Assembly: GCF_002836775.1 (NCBI RefSeq)
Contig: NZ_PJAQ01000001.1
Coordinates: forward strand, 1-64,000
DNA: 64,000 nucleotides
Reading direction: 5' to 3'
Source of the DNA: Colwellia sp. 12G3
Lineage (GTDB): Bacteria; Pseudomonadota; Gammaproteobacteria; Enterobacterales; Alteromonadaceae
Part shown: positions 37,832-47,114 of the stretch, one piece after another
How the letters are laid out: the number at the start of each line of letters is the position of its first letter
How positions within the stretch are numbered: position 1 is the stretch's first letter
The notes under the pieces: generated by a model
What the model was told of the DNA's origin: nothing
What the model saw: only the letters and a program-made list of their open reading frames with translations
Databases searched by the model: none
Made by a program: the position numbers and the translations under genes

Positions 37832-38318
37832 TGCTTATTCCTATTTCATCAACCTATTTCTATTAGCTAAACTTCGCTTGCTAATTAAGGCATATATTTT
37901 TAATGCTCAAAGTGTGCGCTACTGATCCTTCAGAATATTATTTAGAATTTCTTGAACATTGAACATCAGACTTCTACTAAGTCTTTATTAGAACGAACGG
38001 CCATTAATGAAAATCATTATTTAATGCGGTCGGAAAAAGTACCTGTAAAAGGGTTCTGAGTCAAACCTTTTGTGAATATATATGCTGATTATTTGAATAT
38101 ATACAAGATTAAGTAATTATTAGAAATTACTAGTGTTTACTCTAAAGAACACCCTCACCTCTTTTGTATCAGCTAATTAAGGTTATTAGGTATTTTTATT
38201 AGGAATATTCCCCATTCACATAAAGTGTTATTTCATCAATATAACTTATTAAAGATATGACTTACGATAGGGTAAAAGCTCTATATTTGTGATGGTGCCA
38301 AAATTAGGACAAAAAAAA
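37832..38318. other. gltB upstream region, no gene
   Basis: The gap upstream of gltB carries no convincing open frame. It should contain the gltB promoter and a long leader. The only motif I can point to is a Fur-box-like 19-mer listed separately. Confidence 0.4.
38003..38021. promoter_or_regulatory. Fur-box-like 19-mer upstream of gltB
   Basis: ATTAATGAAAATCATTATT matches the consensus GATAATGATAATCATTATC at 15 of 19 positions, including AATCATTAT intact. It lies about 170 bp before the gltB start. AT-rich DNA makes chance matches likely. Confidence 0.3.
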
Positions 38319-38335
38319 GCAACTTATAAAGTTGC
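38319..38335 (-). terminator. terminator of the FapA-family gene
   Basis: On the minus strand GCAACTT-TAT-AAGTTGC (7-bp stem) is followed directly by a run of eight T. It lies about 95 bp past the stop at 38432. Confidence 0.85.
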
Positions 38336-38431
38336 GGTCTGTTAATTAGTGGCGATAAGATAGAGAATTGAATTATTTAAAGGTTTTTAAAGGCACCGCT
38401 AGTTGCAAATTATAAGCACCATCAAAATAGA

Positions 38432-40105
38432 CTAAGTCACTATTGGCTCCACACTGATGTCATTTTCAAGCCACTGTAATTTAGTTGCATCGTAATCCCG
38501 CTTAAAAGCACACGTTTTACTTGAAATGGTGACATCTACACCTGACAATATTGATTGGTATACACAAAGTTCTAATGTCTCTAAATGGTCGCTTATTTTA
38601 TCTTCTTTTTCTAACCATTCTTTATCCAGCTTACCTAATATGTGTAAATGCTGTTGTAATGCTTTTTTAATGCGCTCTATTTTTGTCGGGTTATTATCTT
38701 CTTGCTTAACCGCCTTTGCTAATAATTTATATATCTTAGGTAAACGTCTAATAATTTTAGTGCTTTGTTCATCTGCATCAATACGTAAATCTTCTACCGT
38801 ATTGGCCCAATAGCTGAAATCCAATGTAGTCCTAGCACCACTAGTAGAGCCGAGTGTCCCCACATTAATTGAACCTCCCGATTGCACTAAAGAACCAAAA
38901 ATCTTACCGTCCGCTTTGTCTTTTTCAATATTACCCACCCATAAGTCGCCTTCAACAATAATTTGGCTATGGGAGATATATTGTGTGATTTTGATGTCAT
39001 TTTTAGCAAAAATATCGGTATATTGAACAAACTGAGCATTAATATCGCCTTGTGCTTGCAACATGGTACTGTTTTCATTCTCATCGTTTTCTGACACTTT
39101 TTTCCCGATAACCCCCTGTGCGATAGATATACTACCGCCCGAGGTAATCATGGCCGATTCAACAATTCCTCCTATGACTATATCTTCACTTGCAAATAAT
39201 TCCATGCCTTCGCATACATTACCTTTAACATAAATCGAACCATCGAAACGGATATTTCCCGTGCCGACATCAATATTCTCTATTTCTAAGACCTTATGCA
39301 CAGCAACACTATTATCTAAATGTTTAGGCATACCATCCGTGGTAGAAATTATAATATTCTTATTTTCATTTAAAAAAGATGAGCCTTCCGTTTCTTCTAA
39401 ACAAACTGCATCGCCGCGTGTTGCTTCAACAATATCACCAATAACATTAAAGCCCTCTTGACCATCAGTAGGCGGAATCAATCGTGCTAATTTACGTCCT
39501 TTTTTAACAACAACTAAATCACCCAACTCACGCATGTCTACCTTGCCATTTTCTAATCTTTTAGGGCGTAATATTCGATCAACGGGATCACCTACTAAAT
39601 ATTTTATATAACCATTTTCACCATTAACGCTATTTTTCCCTAAGGCTATTTCAGTAGAAATGCTTTTGCCTCCCTTAAGTAGCAGACTTTGTTGTACGAT
39701 GTTTACTAGGTTCTCTTTGCTTATTCCCTTGGTTACATTGTGCTCCTTTAGCAGCTCAACAACACTCGAATTATTAAATTGCTTACCACCATAGCCGGCA
39801 GTAATTTCGAGTGTGGCAGACATGTTATCTGGGCTTAAAGAAACTTTTGCTGTCGAGTCTACCGCATTGGCTATGATGGCAAAAACAGCTGAATTATCCT
39901 TCCCCTCATCATTGTCATCGGCTTTATTTACTGCTTCAAATAATAATTCCAACGCACCATCAATAAGTAAAAAAGTTGAATACGGAGAGGATTTAAACGC
40001 TTTTTCCATCTTTTTAACGTTAACTTTAGGCTGTCCCTCTGCGGGAGTAATAGTCATTAATAAATCGGCGCTTTCTTCTTCGACAGTTAACGTTATATCA
40101 GACAT
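38432..40105 (-). CDS. FapA-family (DUF342) protein
   Basis: 557 residues. The central region has the FapA/DUF342 signature: RKLARLIPPTDGQEGFNVIGDIVEATRGD, then a right-handed beta-helix-like run (GNIRFDGSIYVKGNVCEGMELFASEDIVIGGIVESAMITSGGSISIAQGVIGKK) and a helical C-terminal region with coiled coil (LLAKAVKQEDNNPTKIERIKKALQQHLHILGK). It is cytosolic. Members are linked to polarity, flagellar placement or cell-surface attributes in other gammaproteobacteria, but the molecular role is unclear. It stands alone on the minus strand with its own terminator. Confidence 0.85.
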   Translation of the reverse strand: MSDITLTVEEESADLLMTITPAEGQPKVNVKKMEKAFKSSPYSTFLLIDGALELLFEAVNKADDNDEGKDNSAVFAIIANAVDSTAKVSLSPDNMSATLEITAGYGGKQFNNSSVVELLKEHNVTKGISKENLVNIVQQSLLLKGGKSISTEIALGKNSVNGENGYIKYLVGDPVDRILRPKRLENGKVDMRELGDLVVVKKGRKLARLIPPTDGQEGFNVIGDIVEATRGDAVCLEETEGSSFLNENKNIIISTTDGMPKHLDNSVAVHKVLEIENIDVGTGNIRFDGSIYVKGNVCEGMELFASEDIVIGGIVESAMITSGGSISIAQGVIGKKVSENDENENSTMLQAQGDINAQFVQYTDIFAKNDIKITQYISHSQIIVEGDLWVGNIEKDKADGKIFGSLVQSGGSINVGTLGSTSGARTTLDFSYWANTVEDLRIDADEQSTKIIRRLPKIYKLLAKAVKQEDNNPTKIERIKKALQQHLHILGKLDKEWLEKEDKISDHLETLELCVYQSILSGVDVTISSKTCAFKRDYDATKLQWLENDISVEPIVT

Positions 40106-40509
40106 ATATTATTCATCGAGTGGTATTAGACTAATGAAACTTATCACAGTTAAAAAATTGTTATTCAACTTTGATAAATATAGTAATTTAAGTTGGTAGT
40201 TATATTATTATTAATAATTTCAAGAATGCCAACTAACGGCTAATAAAGATAAAAAACACTGCCAATATTCATTGGTGATTTAAATCAGTAACACTAATTT
40301 GTTTCAATAAATGAAGTTACAAAGGAATCATTATATAATATCAATCCCATTAAATGATTGTTACTTGGGAGCATTGTTTACAATTTTTTGATGGTAGGGA
40401 TAATCCATTACACAGTATATTTTCCAAAATAACTATGCCCGATGATCACTACGTAAAACAATGTCAGACTATTTTTTGTCTTTCTGGTTAAATAAAAAGG
40501 TCGTAAAAG
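40106..40509. other. divergent intergenic region, no gene
   Basis: 404 bp of AT-rich DNA between the FapA-family gene (minus) and the monooxygenase gene (plus), which should hold both promoters. I see no repeat, RNA gene or clear operator. Confidence 0.4.
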
Positions 40510-41964
40510 TTGAAAAATGAAAAGGTTAGCTGGACTACTTGTCAAGAATGTCAGGGGCGCGGAAAAAAAAGCAGGCGACTTCGCAAGAAAGTTAGACTCA
40601 GTTTTCAAAGAGAACTAGACCTCTATGAAAAAAATAATAACGAAGGCACCGCTCCCATTCGTCCTAAGGGACACCTCTATGACTGCTTAAACTGTGGTGG
40701 AACTGGGCTCGAACAAGCTGCTAACCATTGTGACGCGGATAGCCAAAACTACCCACACGTAGCTATTATTGGTGGGGGTATTGGTGGCGTGGCTTTGGCC
40801 GTGGCTTTTAAGCACCGCGGGATCCCTTTCACTCTTTATGAACGCGATAGCGGCTTCGATGCTCGTTCGCAAGGTTATGGCCTTACGTTGCAACAAGCGA
40901 GTAAAGCCATTGAAGGGTTGGGCATTTTATCATTAGAAGACGGCGTAATTTCAACAAGACATGTAGTTCATACCACAACAGGTAAAGAGATTGGCGAATG
41001 GGGTATAAGAAAGTGGCTGCCATCAGAGGCTAAAAAGTCACCTAAGCGTACTAATATTCATATCGCACGGCAGTCTTTACGCCAAGCTTTGCTTGAACAA
41101 CTCGGTGGACATGATCAAGTGCAATGGGGCCACCAGTTAGTCGATGTTAAAGAATGCGAAGGTGAGCCTGTTGAACTGAGTTTTCAGCTTAAAACTGAAG
41201 ATGAGATAAAACATGCCAAGGCGGATCTGGTGGTTGGTGCGGATGGTATTCGTAGTTCGGTACGTGAGTTAATGATTGGTGAAGGCACTTCCCCGCTCCG
41301 TTATCTCGGTTGTATTGTGATTTTGGGGATTTGTCCTTTGGCGGCCCTCGACGGTCTTGAGCATTCTTTACTGGACTCGGCGACGGTATTTCAAACGGCC
41401 AACGGTCATGAACGTATCTACATGATGCCTTATGATTCTGATTCTGTAATGTGGCAGCTGAGCTTCCCAATGCCTGAAGAAGAGGCTAAGGCGCTGAGCG
41501 CTCTAGGTGCTCAGGCGCTTAAAGAAGAAGCGTGTCGTCGATGTCAGTGGCACGATCCCATTCCGCAAATTTTAGCCGCTACTCTAGTCTCTCAGGTTTC
41601 TGGTTATCCCGTATATGACCGAGCACTACTCGAATCACATTGGTTGGAGAAAAAGGCGCAAATAACGCTGATCGGCGATGCAGCACACCCGATGAGTCCA
41701 TTCAAAGGGCAAGGTGCAAATCAAGCACTGCTAGATGCGCTGGCACTGGCTCGGGGTATTTCAATTGGCTGTAGACCCTTATCTCAATGGAGGAAAACGG
41801 GAGTAAGGGCAAGTGTCTTAACAGCCTTTGAAGCAGAAATGTTAACGCGTAGTGCTTCCAAAGTGAATGATTCAGCAGAGGCTGCGCAATTCCTGCATTC
41901 CGACACTGTGCTCCACGAAGGCGATGAGCCCAGAGGAAGATGTCTACAGCGAAAAGAGACATAA
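40510..41964 (+). CDS. FAD-dependent monooxygenase with N-terminal zinc-finger-like region
   Basis: 484 residues. Residues 75-470 form a group A flavin monooxygenase: dinucleotide motif HVAIIGGGIGGVALAVAFKHRG, acidic end LYERD, DG motif LVVGADGIRSSVRE, and GD motif LIGDAAHPMSPFKGQGANQALLDALALA. Ahead of it residues 10-70 hold two DnaJ-type Cys pairs, CQECQGRG and CLNCGGTG, probably a zinc site, separated by a basic linker. The start is a TTG at 40510 with an in-frame TAA six bases before it and no strong ribosome binding site. GC content is visibly higher than the neighbours, which suggests transfer. Substrate unknown. Confidence 0.82.
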   Translation: MKNEKVSWTTCQECQGRGKKSRRLRKKVRLSFQRELDLYEKNNNEGTAPIRPKGHLYDCLNCGGTGLEQAANHCDADSQNYPHVAIIGGGIGGVALAVAFKHRGIPFTLYERDSGFDARSQGYGLTLQQASKAIEGLGILSLEDGVISTRHVVHTTTGKEIGEWGIRKWLPSEAKKSPKRTNIHIARQSLRQALLEQLGGHDQVQWGHQLVDVKECEGEPVELSFQLKTEDEIKHAKADLVVGADGIRSSVRELMIGEGTSPLRYLGCIVILGICPLAALDGLEHSLLDSATVFQTANGHERIYMMPYDSDSVMWQLSFPMPEEEAKALSALGAQALKEEACRRCQWHDPIPQILAATLVSQVSGYPVYDRALLESHWLEKKAQITLIGDAAHPMSPFKGQGANQALLDALALARGISIGCRPLSQWRKTGVRASVLTAFEAEMLTRSASKVNDSAEAAQFLHSDTVLHEGDEPRGRCLQRKET

Positions 41965-42103
41965 CAAGTGATCAATTAATCACTATTAAGTACTTAAGAT
42001 ATACTGCACTAAGTAGCATATCTTAAGCTCACTGCTTCCCAAGTATTTCCTCAGTATAAACAGTTGCTTGTGTTGTAGTTGACCCACCTCAGTTTATTCT
42101 CCA

Positions 42104-42361
42104 TTAAACAATTAAGGCCAAAGCTGATGTTAAATCATCCTTCAAGTCTTCTGCATTTTCCTTCAGGTACACTAATTTTTTACCGTTAATTAAATAATCT
42201 GCTGAGCAATTGAATAAATAGTTAATTTCAATATGACCATGCCAGTGACTACAACCCATGATTTTCGGCTTATGCCGCTGAAATCCAAAGCTATTCTCGT
42301 AACCTTGGGACTGTAACGTACTGTTTTCATTAAATACGATACGGTCAATCCAATTTTGCAT
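42104..42361 (-). pseudogene. truncated MelR-like AraC-family regulator
   Basis: The N-terminus matches the sugar-binding cupin part of MelR-type AraC regulators: HKPKIMGCSHWHGHIEINYLFNC then ADYLINGKK, where MelR has SHWHGQVEVN and EYLINNEK. After this the frame runs into unrelated sequence, while the next frame continues with the expected SVPEGK before stopping. There is no C-terminal helix-turn-helix pair. It is therefore a frameshifted N-terminal fragment and not functional as a regulator. Confidence 0.7.
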
Positions 42362-42452
42362 TGAATTACTCCTTATAAGGGCGGCATGAAAGTAGAATTA
42401 ACTGATTGCTAGCACAAACACAAAACCTACCCTTTGCCATCACTAGACAAAA

Positions 42453-43385
42453 CTAATGGTAAATAGATAAACCTAACTCTTCTGCAACACCTGCCACTAG
42501 GCTCATGCCAACAACTGAATTGCCAAAACTGTTTAGCGGTGGACTCCAAGAACAGATAACACCATAACCTGGTACAACAGCCATAACACCGCCACCAACA
42601 CCACTTTTTGCAGGTAAGCCTACCGAGAAAGCGAACTCTCCAGACTGGTCATACATACCACTGGTGGATAATATTGCATTCACTCTATGTGCATCTCGTG
42701 CAGTGCAAATGGTCTTTTTCGTTCTAGGGTCAATGCCTTTGTTAGCCAAGAAAAGAAAGCTTTTTGCTAATTGTTCACAGCTCATTGCTATTGAACACTG
42801 GGTAAAATAGTGACTTAATACCTCTGGAATTTCAGACTCTATATTGCCAAAACTCTTCATTAAATAGGCTAATGCAGCATTGCCATTGCCATGAGTAAGT
42901 TCTGATTGATAAACTTGATTATCTACGAAAATACTTTCATTGCCAGCAAGCTTTCTAACAAAAGTTAAAAAGGCGAGTTTACTTGATGAGAAATGACTTG
43001 TTAATACATCTGATACCAGCAAAGCCCCCGCATTTATAACTGGATTTCGTGGGATGCCTTTTTCCCATTCTAGCTGGATTATAGAGTTAAAGGGTTGGCC
43101 CGACGGTTCCATTCTTACACGTTGCCATAAAGAATCACCAATTCGATTCATTGCCATGACTAAACCAAAGACTTTAGAAATACTTTGAATTGAAAAGGGA
43201 TGTTGATATTCACCCGCGCTAACAACATTGCCAGCAATAGTTGCCACTGATATTCCTGCTAAGTCAGGTTTGACGCTAGCTAACGCAGGAATATAGTCTG
43301 CCACTTTCCCTTGAATAGAACTATCGCGCTGAGTAAGCAATAATGCCTGCAGTTTTTCATGTAAATCAACAATGTTTTTATTCAT
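42453..43385 (-). CDS. glsA: glutaminase
   Basis: 310 residues, full length for the bacterial family. Hydrolyses glutamine to glutamate and ammonia. Motifs: IPALASVKPDLAGISVATIAG, active-site FSIQSISK (Ser-x-x-Lys of the beta-lactamase-like fold), RNPVINAGALLVSD, HGNGNAALAYLMKSFGNI, SGMYDQSGEFAFSVGLPAKSGVGGG. It is cytosolic and stands alone. The symbol could equally be glsB, as the two paralogues cannot be separated here. Confidence 0.95.
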   Translation of the reverse strand: MNKNIVDLHEKLQALLLTQRDSSIQGKVADYIPALASVKPDLAGISVATIAGNVVSAGEYQHPFSIQSISKVFGLVMAMNRIGDSLWQRVRMEPSGQPFNSIIQLEWEKGIPRNPVINAGALLVSDVLTSHFSSSKLAFLTFVRKLAGNESIFVDNQVYQSELTHGNGNAALAYLMKSFGNIESEIPEVLSHYFTQCSIAMSCEQLAKSFLFLANKGIDPRTKKTICTARDAHRVNAILSTSGMYDQSGEFAFSVGLPAKSGVGGGVMAVVPGYGVICSWSPPLNSFGNSVVGMSLVAGVAEELGLSIYH

Positions 43386-43579
43386 TAATCATCTTGCTAT
43401 TGGGTGACTTTAGAACAGCCTATTATGCACAATATAAATGTGAGGTATAGTCCTTAGCGTATACTTATCCAAATGAGGGGGTAACCTTTCGAGTATGTCA
43501 TATAAAAAATACTTGCTTAGCTTATTTCTTTTATTGCATGCCCTATTCCATCAACTGTTAACAGAAAAATTTAACTATC

Positions 43580-43601
43580 AACTAACTAACTAACTAACTA
43601 A
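43580..43601. repeat. (AACT)5 microsatellite
   Basis: Five perfect AACT units plus AA, in the gap between the glutaminase promoter and the end of an exported-protein gene. Outside coding sequence; no obvious role. Confidence 0.8.
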
Positions 43602-43637
43602 TTAATCAGTGCGATAGCATCAACACCGTTGAACCAT

Positions 43638-44315
43638 TTACTGAGAGATGACGGCCTGAAAATCTTCAGTTTCAAAATACAAAGGCTTTATCGTGCCGCA
43701 ATTTAGAAACTTATATTGAAGTTCAGTTTCTTTTGGCACTGGTGATGAGGTGTTAAAACGTCCTAAACAACCGGCTTCTAAATCGATACCTAATATATGG
43801 TCAAAGCTCGGTGCTTGCTGAATTCTATGGATATAAATTTTATAATTTTGTCTTAATGACACAACATCATATTCTTGTTGTTTACTTGAAGGCTTAATGT
43901 CATCAAAAGTACGAACATAGAGTTTTTTGTCAAAAGACAATGAAATATTTTCATAAACTAACATGCCACCACGCTCAAAATGCCCTGCATATAAATCAGC
44001 CTGTATGACCATTTTCTCTCCACGCATTAAGCGTTGTAAATTAAATGGCTTGGGCTTAATAGTAATAAGCTGACTATCTCTGACCGTTTGTAATATCGCC
44101 AAATCTTTATTATCTAATTTATAGAGTAGTTGAACGTTATGAGGTTTTTTATAAAGCGGTAAATGTGATGCATAAATGCTAGAGCCCTGAGTGACTAAAA
44201 CCATACCATGTACCCCCATATACCCGGGGTCTAATGGTGGTAATTTTTTTACTTCATCTTCAGCAAAACTTACATGACTTAATAAAATCAAAAGACCAAA
44301 TAACACTTTTTTCAT
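43638..44315 (-). CDS. exported protein of unknown function
   Basis: 225 residues with a clear signal peptide (MKKVLFGLLILLSHVSFAEDE), so periplasmic. The mature part contains GVHGMVLVTQGSSIYASHLPLYKKPHNVQLLYKLD, a pattern I associate with conserved uncharacterised proteins of Shewanella and relatives, and two Cys (EAGCLGRF, FLNCGTI) that could form a disulfide. Function not known. It is transcribed alone on the minus strand. Confidence 0.7.
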   Translation of the reverse strand: MKKVLFGLLILLSHVSFAEDEVKKLPPLDPGYMGVHGMVLVTQGSSIYASHLPLYKKPHNVQLLYKLDNKDLAILQTVRDSQLITIKPKPFNLQRLMRGEKMVIQADLYAGHFERGGMLVYENISLSFDKKLYVRTFDDIKPSSKQQEYDVVSLRQNYKIYIHRIQQAPSFDHILGIDLEAGCLGRFNTSSPVPKETELQYKFLNCGTIKPLYFETEDFQAVISQ

Positions 44316-44536
44316 AGAAAAATTCTCACAATAGATAGGTTGCAGATATTTTCAGCAACCAAAATTTCAGACCCGATTTGTAACATTATAGATTTTTTTA
44401 AAGCAAAATAATCCAAATTAAGTAGTCTTTTCAACTTAATTTGTTGATTAAAGCACTTGGAAATTTATCTTATCGCAATTTATCTTATCTCAATTTATGC
44501 ATTTAAAGGCACAAGGTCTGATAGGTTTGAAAAGAA

Positions 44537-45484
44537 CTACTTTTGTAGTTTATACATTAACTTAACATGTCGCTCAATTTCAGCATCGAAATCTTGATAT
44601 AAAGGTCTATATTTTTGACCTAATTTAGCACTAACATCTGAAAGAATTTCATTAGAGTTTTTGCCATTGTTATAACCCGAAGTTACTTGTTTCCATACAC
44701 TGGATAATAGATCGGCATCTCGTCTTACTGACTTTAAGGTCGTTGAACGACCGTGTCCCGTGAGAACAATAGCGGGTTTTAATTTTACTATAACGTTAAG
44801 GGTTTCAATGAGATTAGGAACATTTCCATGGCCAGTAATAATCGGCATCCAATCAGAGCTTAATACATCGCCACCAAAGATGATTTTTTGTTGTGGTAAC
44901 CACATCAAAATATCTCCTGGCGAATGACCATCATTAGAAAAAATAAATTCAATATCTATTCCCCCTACATGCCATTTTTCTTCTTGAGTCAGTGTCAAAG
45001 TCGGATAAACAAGTTGAGTCGGGCCGATTGCACCTTTAGTCACACGAGCATAAAACTCCACAGCACTAGGTCCATCGTTTTTCATTGTTGCCAACGCTTG
45101 CTTACTGGCAATAATTTCAGCGCCAGTATCAGTAAAGGCCGCATTACCTAGCCAATGATCCGCATGACTGTGTGAATTAATCACCCAACGAACGGGTTTA
45201 TCTGTGACTGACTTAATGGCATTTTTAATTTCGTTACCTATTAACTCAGAAGATCCCGTATCAAACAATAAAACCCCTTTATTGGTTACCACAAAGTGAC
45301 TATTTGAATTCCAGCCTTTGTTCTCAGGAGTAGGTAGGCCAATTGATGGTGAAACGATGCTATACACATTGTCGCTAATGGGTGTAACCATAAAATCAAT
45401 GCTAGCGTTTGCAGCCCAGATGCTGCTTGTCATCGAGCTCATTAGGCCGAGAGTTAATAAAACTTTTTTAAACATTTTCAACAT
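44537..45484 (-). CDS. secreted metallo-beta-lactamase-fold hydrolase
   Basis: 315 residues, signal peptide (KVLLTLGLMSSMTSSIWA). MBL-fold metal motifs: HSHADHWLG (HxHxDH), SNDGHSPGDI, FGGDVLSSDW, and VLTGHGRS. These supply two zinc sites. The layout fits the broad periplasmic MBL group that includes quinoprotein-associated and B1/B3-like hydrolases. There is nothing to show antibiotic hydrolysis and the substrate is unknown. The start is either the ATG at 45484 or the one at 45475; neither has a good ribosome binding site. Confidence 0.88.
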   Translation of the reverse strand: MLKMFKKVLLTLGLMSSMTSSIWAANASIDFMVTPISDNVYSIVSPSIGLPTPENKGWNSNSHFVVTNKGVLLFDTGSSELIGNEIKNAIKSVTDKPVRWVINSHSHADHWLGNAAFTDTGAEIIASKQALATMKNDGPSAVEFYARVTKGAIGPTQLVYPTLTLTQEEKWHVGGIDIEFIFSNDGHSPGDILMWLPQQKIIFGGDVLSSDWMPIITGHGNVPNLIETLNVIVKLKPAIVLTGHGRSTTLKSVRRDADLLSSVWKQVTSGYNNGKNSNEILSDVSAKLGQKYRPLYQDFDAEIERHVKLMYKLQK

Positions 45485-45810
45485 GACTATCTATGATCTA
45501 TTCGATTGGTTCCATTTTTATAACAAAGCATTGATTTTAAATAAACGGCTTTGAGATGAACTAACCATTGCTTAAGTTAAGCTGGTATTTGAATTGATTC
45601 GCTAGTTTAGTTTTTAAAGAAAAGAGTGTTTACAGTATTTAATTTTAGAATGAGTTTGTGCAAAACGAAATAATCCGTTGATGTTGTCAGTTATTTTTAC
45701 AGTCTTCTGTAGGATAAGAATATAGCGAAAATTTATTATTAAAATTTTTCCAATGTAAAGAACACATTTACACCCTTGTTGTTTATAATTTTTAGCTGAA
45801 TAAATAATAA
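45485..45810. other. gene-free stretch between the MBL and PEP-CTERM genes
   Basis: AT-rich sequence that should carry the MBL gene promoter. A 74-codon minus-strand open frame within it has no domain or ribosome binding site and is not called. Confidence 0.4.
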
Positions 45811-45834
45811 GACCATTGACATACGCCAATGGTC
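45811..45834 (-). terminator. terminator of the PEP-CTERM gene
   Basis: GACCATTG (45811-45818) and CAATGGTC (45827-45834), 8-bp stem and 8-nt loop, followed on the minus strand by a T-rich TTATTATTTATT. Confidence 0.75.
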
Positions 45835-45867
45835 CCATCGCTTTCTATGAGTGGTAGAATATTACTA

Positions 45868-46671
45868 TTAATTCTTTTTTACCCTATAGGCGAGTCCCAG
45901 TAAAGCAAGACTAAATATGGCTAACGATGTTGGTTCCGGTACGGCACGAACCACTATGTTATCAAACTCACCAGCAACCGAGTTACTGGTTACAGTAAAT
46001 TTATTAAAGCTCTCCCCATTTTCAAAGAATAGATTTACATAAGTATTTGAACTAGTACTATTTTGATTTCCAGAAGAACCTGTAAGTGTTGCTAACAATG
46101 CTGTCCCTGTAATTTGAAATATACTTTGGTCATCAGAGAAAAACTCAAAGTCGTTATACGTATCAACTGAGCCCCAATAAAATCCAAAATAATCAAGATT
46201 GACTCCCAAACCGTCATAATCAACGGTTACGGTACCGCTACTACCTGTTTTAGGGGTAAAGCCATAACAAGTAGAGTCTCCTATTGTAAGGTTTGTACCA
46301 CCAGGTTGCGCTGCTACACCGCTAACACTACCTTTCATAACACCTAAACCGCCACCCGTTGTGTCTATTGTAATGCCAGGTGCCCCCAGGGTATTGATAC
46401 CACAACCACCAGTATTAGTAGCTGTGTTATTGTAATTGTAAGACGTATCTTGATTTTGTGGAAAACCTGTCATTTGAGTTGCTGCATCGAAAGTTTCAAT
46501 GAACAGACCACCCGATGCATCTAGTTGATTAGACGCGTCGACAAGTTGGCTGGTTAAACCTGAGCCATCTGCGGCTAGTTGGCCATCAAATGTAATTAAA
46601 GTTGCATTTGCCTGCAAAGACATAAAAGCCAGAGAAGACAACAACGCAACAGCTAAGCTATGTTTTTTCAT
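45868..46671 (-). CDS. PEP-CTERM sorting domain protein
   Basis: 267 residues. N-terminal signal peptide (MKKHSLAVALLSSLAFMSLQANA), a Gly/Ser/Thr/Asn-rich beta-type body with two Cys pairs (GGCGIN, STCYGF), and a C-terminal sorting signal: PEP motif (VPEPTS), hydrophobic helix (LAIFSLALLGLAY) and basic end RVKKN. Such proteins are cleaved by an exosortase and delivered to the cell surface, typically with an exopolysaccharide. No exosortase gene lies in this window. AAGGAA precedes the ATG and a sigma-54 promoter lies upstream, like those of the exopolysaccharide operons. Confidence 0.93.
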   Translation of the reverse strand: MKKHSLAVALLSSLAFMSLQANATLITFDGQLAADGSGLTSQLVDASNQLDASGGLFIETFDAATQMTGFPQNQDTSYNYNNTATNTGGCGINTLGAPGITIDTTGGGLGVMKGSVSGVAAQPGGTNLTIGDSTCYGFTPKTGSSGTVTVDYDGLGVNLDYFGFYWGSVDTYNDFEFFSDDQSIFQITGTALLATLTGSSGNQNSTSSNTYVNLFFENGESFNKFTVTSNSVAGEFDNIVVRAVPEPTSLAIFSLALLGLAYRVKKN

Positions 46672-46748
46672 GATGTATTCCTTTTAATAGTACTCATTAT
46701 AAATAAAATTATTTACACCCTTACAAAACAGGCTGTGTATAGATTTTA

Positions 46749-46764
46749 AGCAATTTATACACCA
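46749..46764 (-). promoter_or_regulatory. sigma-54 promoter of the PEP-CTERM gene
   Basis: Minus-strand TGGTGTATAAATTGCT: GG and GC with a 10-bp gap and a perfect TTGCT at -12. It lies 78 bp upstream of the ATG at 46671. No perfect TTGCAA inverted repeat is visible in the next 200 bp upstream. Confidence 0.65.
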
Positions 46765-47114
46765 AAGAAGAAAACCGTTTGTATTTCAATATGCTGAATA
46801 TCGAAGTTGTGTTGTTATAAAATATTGTGTAAAAATACCTGACAATTAATTCTGATCAATAAATTAAATTATTCATCACAGTTTTATTTTTATGACTTTT
46901 TATGATTATTAAAAAATAAATAGCAATATATTTGAGGAGCATATACTCAGGGCCATTGAATAGTAACGGGCTTGTTCACCCATTAAATAAATCTCATACC
47001 TGTTTTATGCTCAAAAAATAATTATCGGTACTACAGTCAAGTTTCCATTGTCGATGGTTTCACGGACACGGAAAAAGCGACATAAAGGCTTGGAACTACC
47101 CTCAGCTTTCAACT
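46765..47114. other. gene-free region upstream of the PEP-CTERM promoter
   Basis: AT-rich DNA between the sigma-54 promoter and the end of the hybrid kinase gene. Activator sites for the PEP-CTERM promoter would be expected here, but only imperfect AGCAATA-type matches are present. Confidence 0.35.

Noticed and set aside
43580-43601. AACT repeats as a CRISPR or coding phase-variation tract
   Set aside because: The unit is only 4 bp, there are no spacers, and the tract lies outside any gene.
44537-45484. MBL-fold protein as an antibiotic beta-lactamase
   Set aside because: The metal motifs are shared by many MBL hydrolases and nothing in the sequence or context is specific for beta-lactam hydrolysis.
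45614-45838. 74-codon minus-strand open frame
   Set aside because: No ribosome binding site or recognisable domain, and it overlaps the terminator hairpin of the PEP-CTERM gene.
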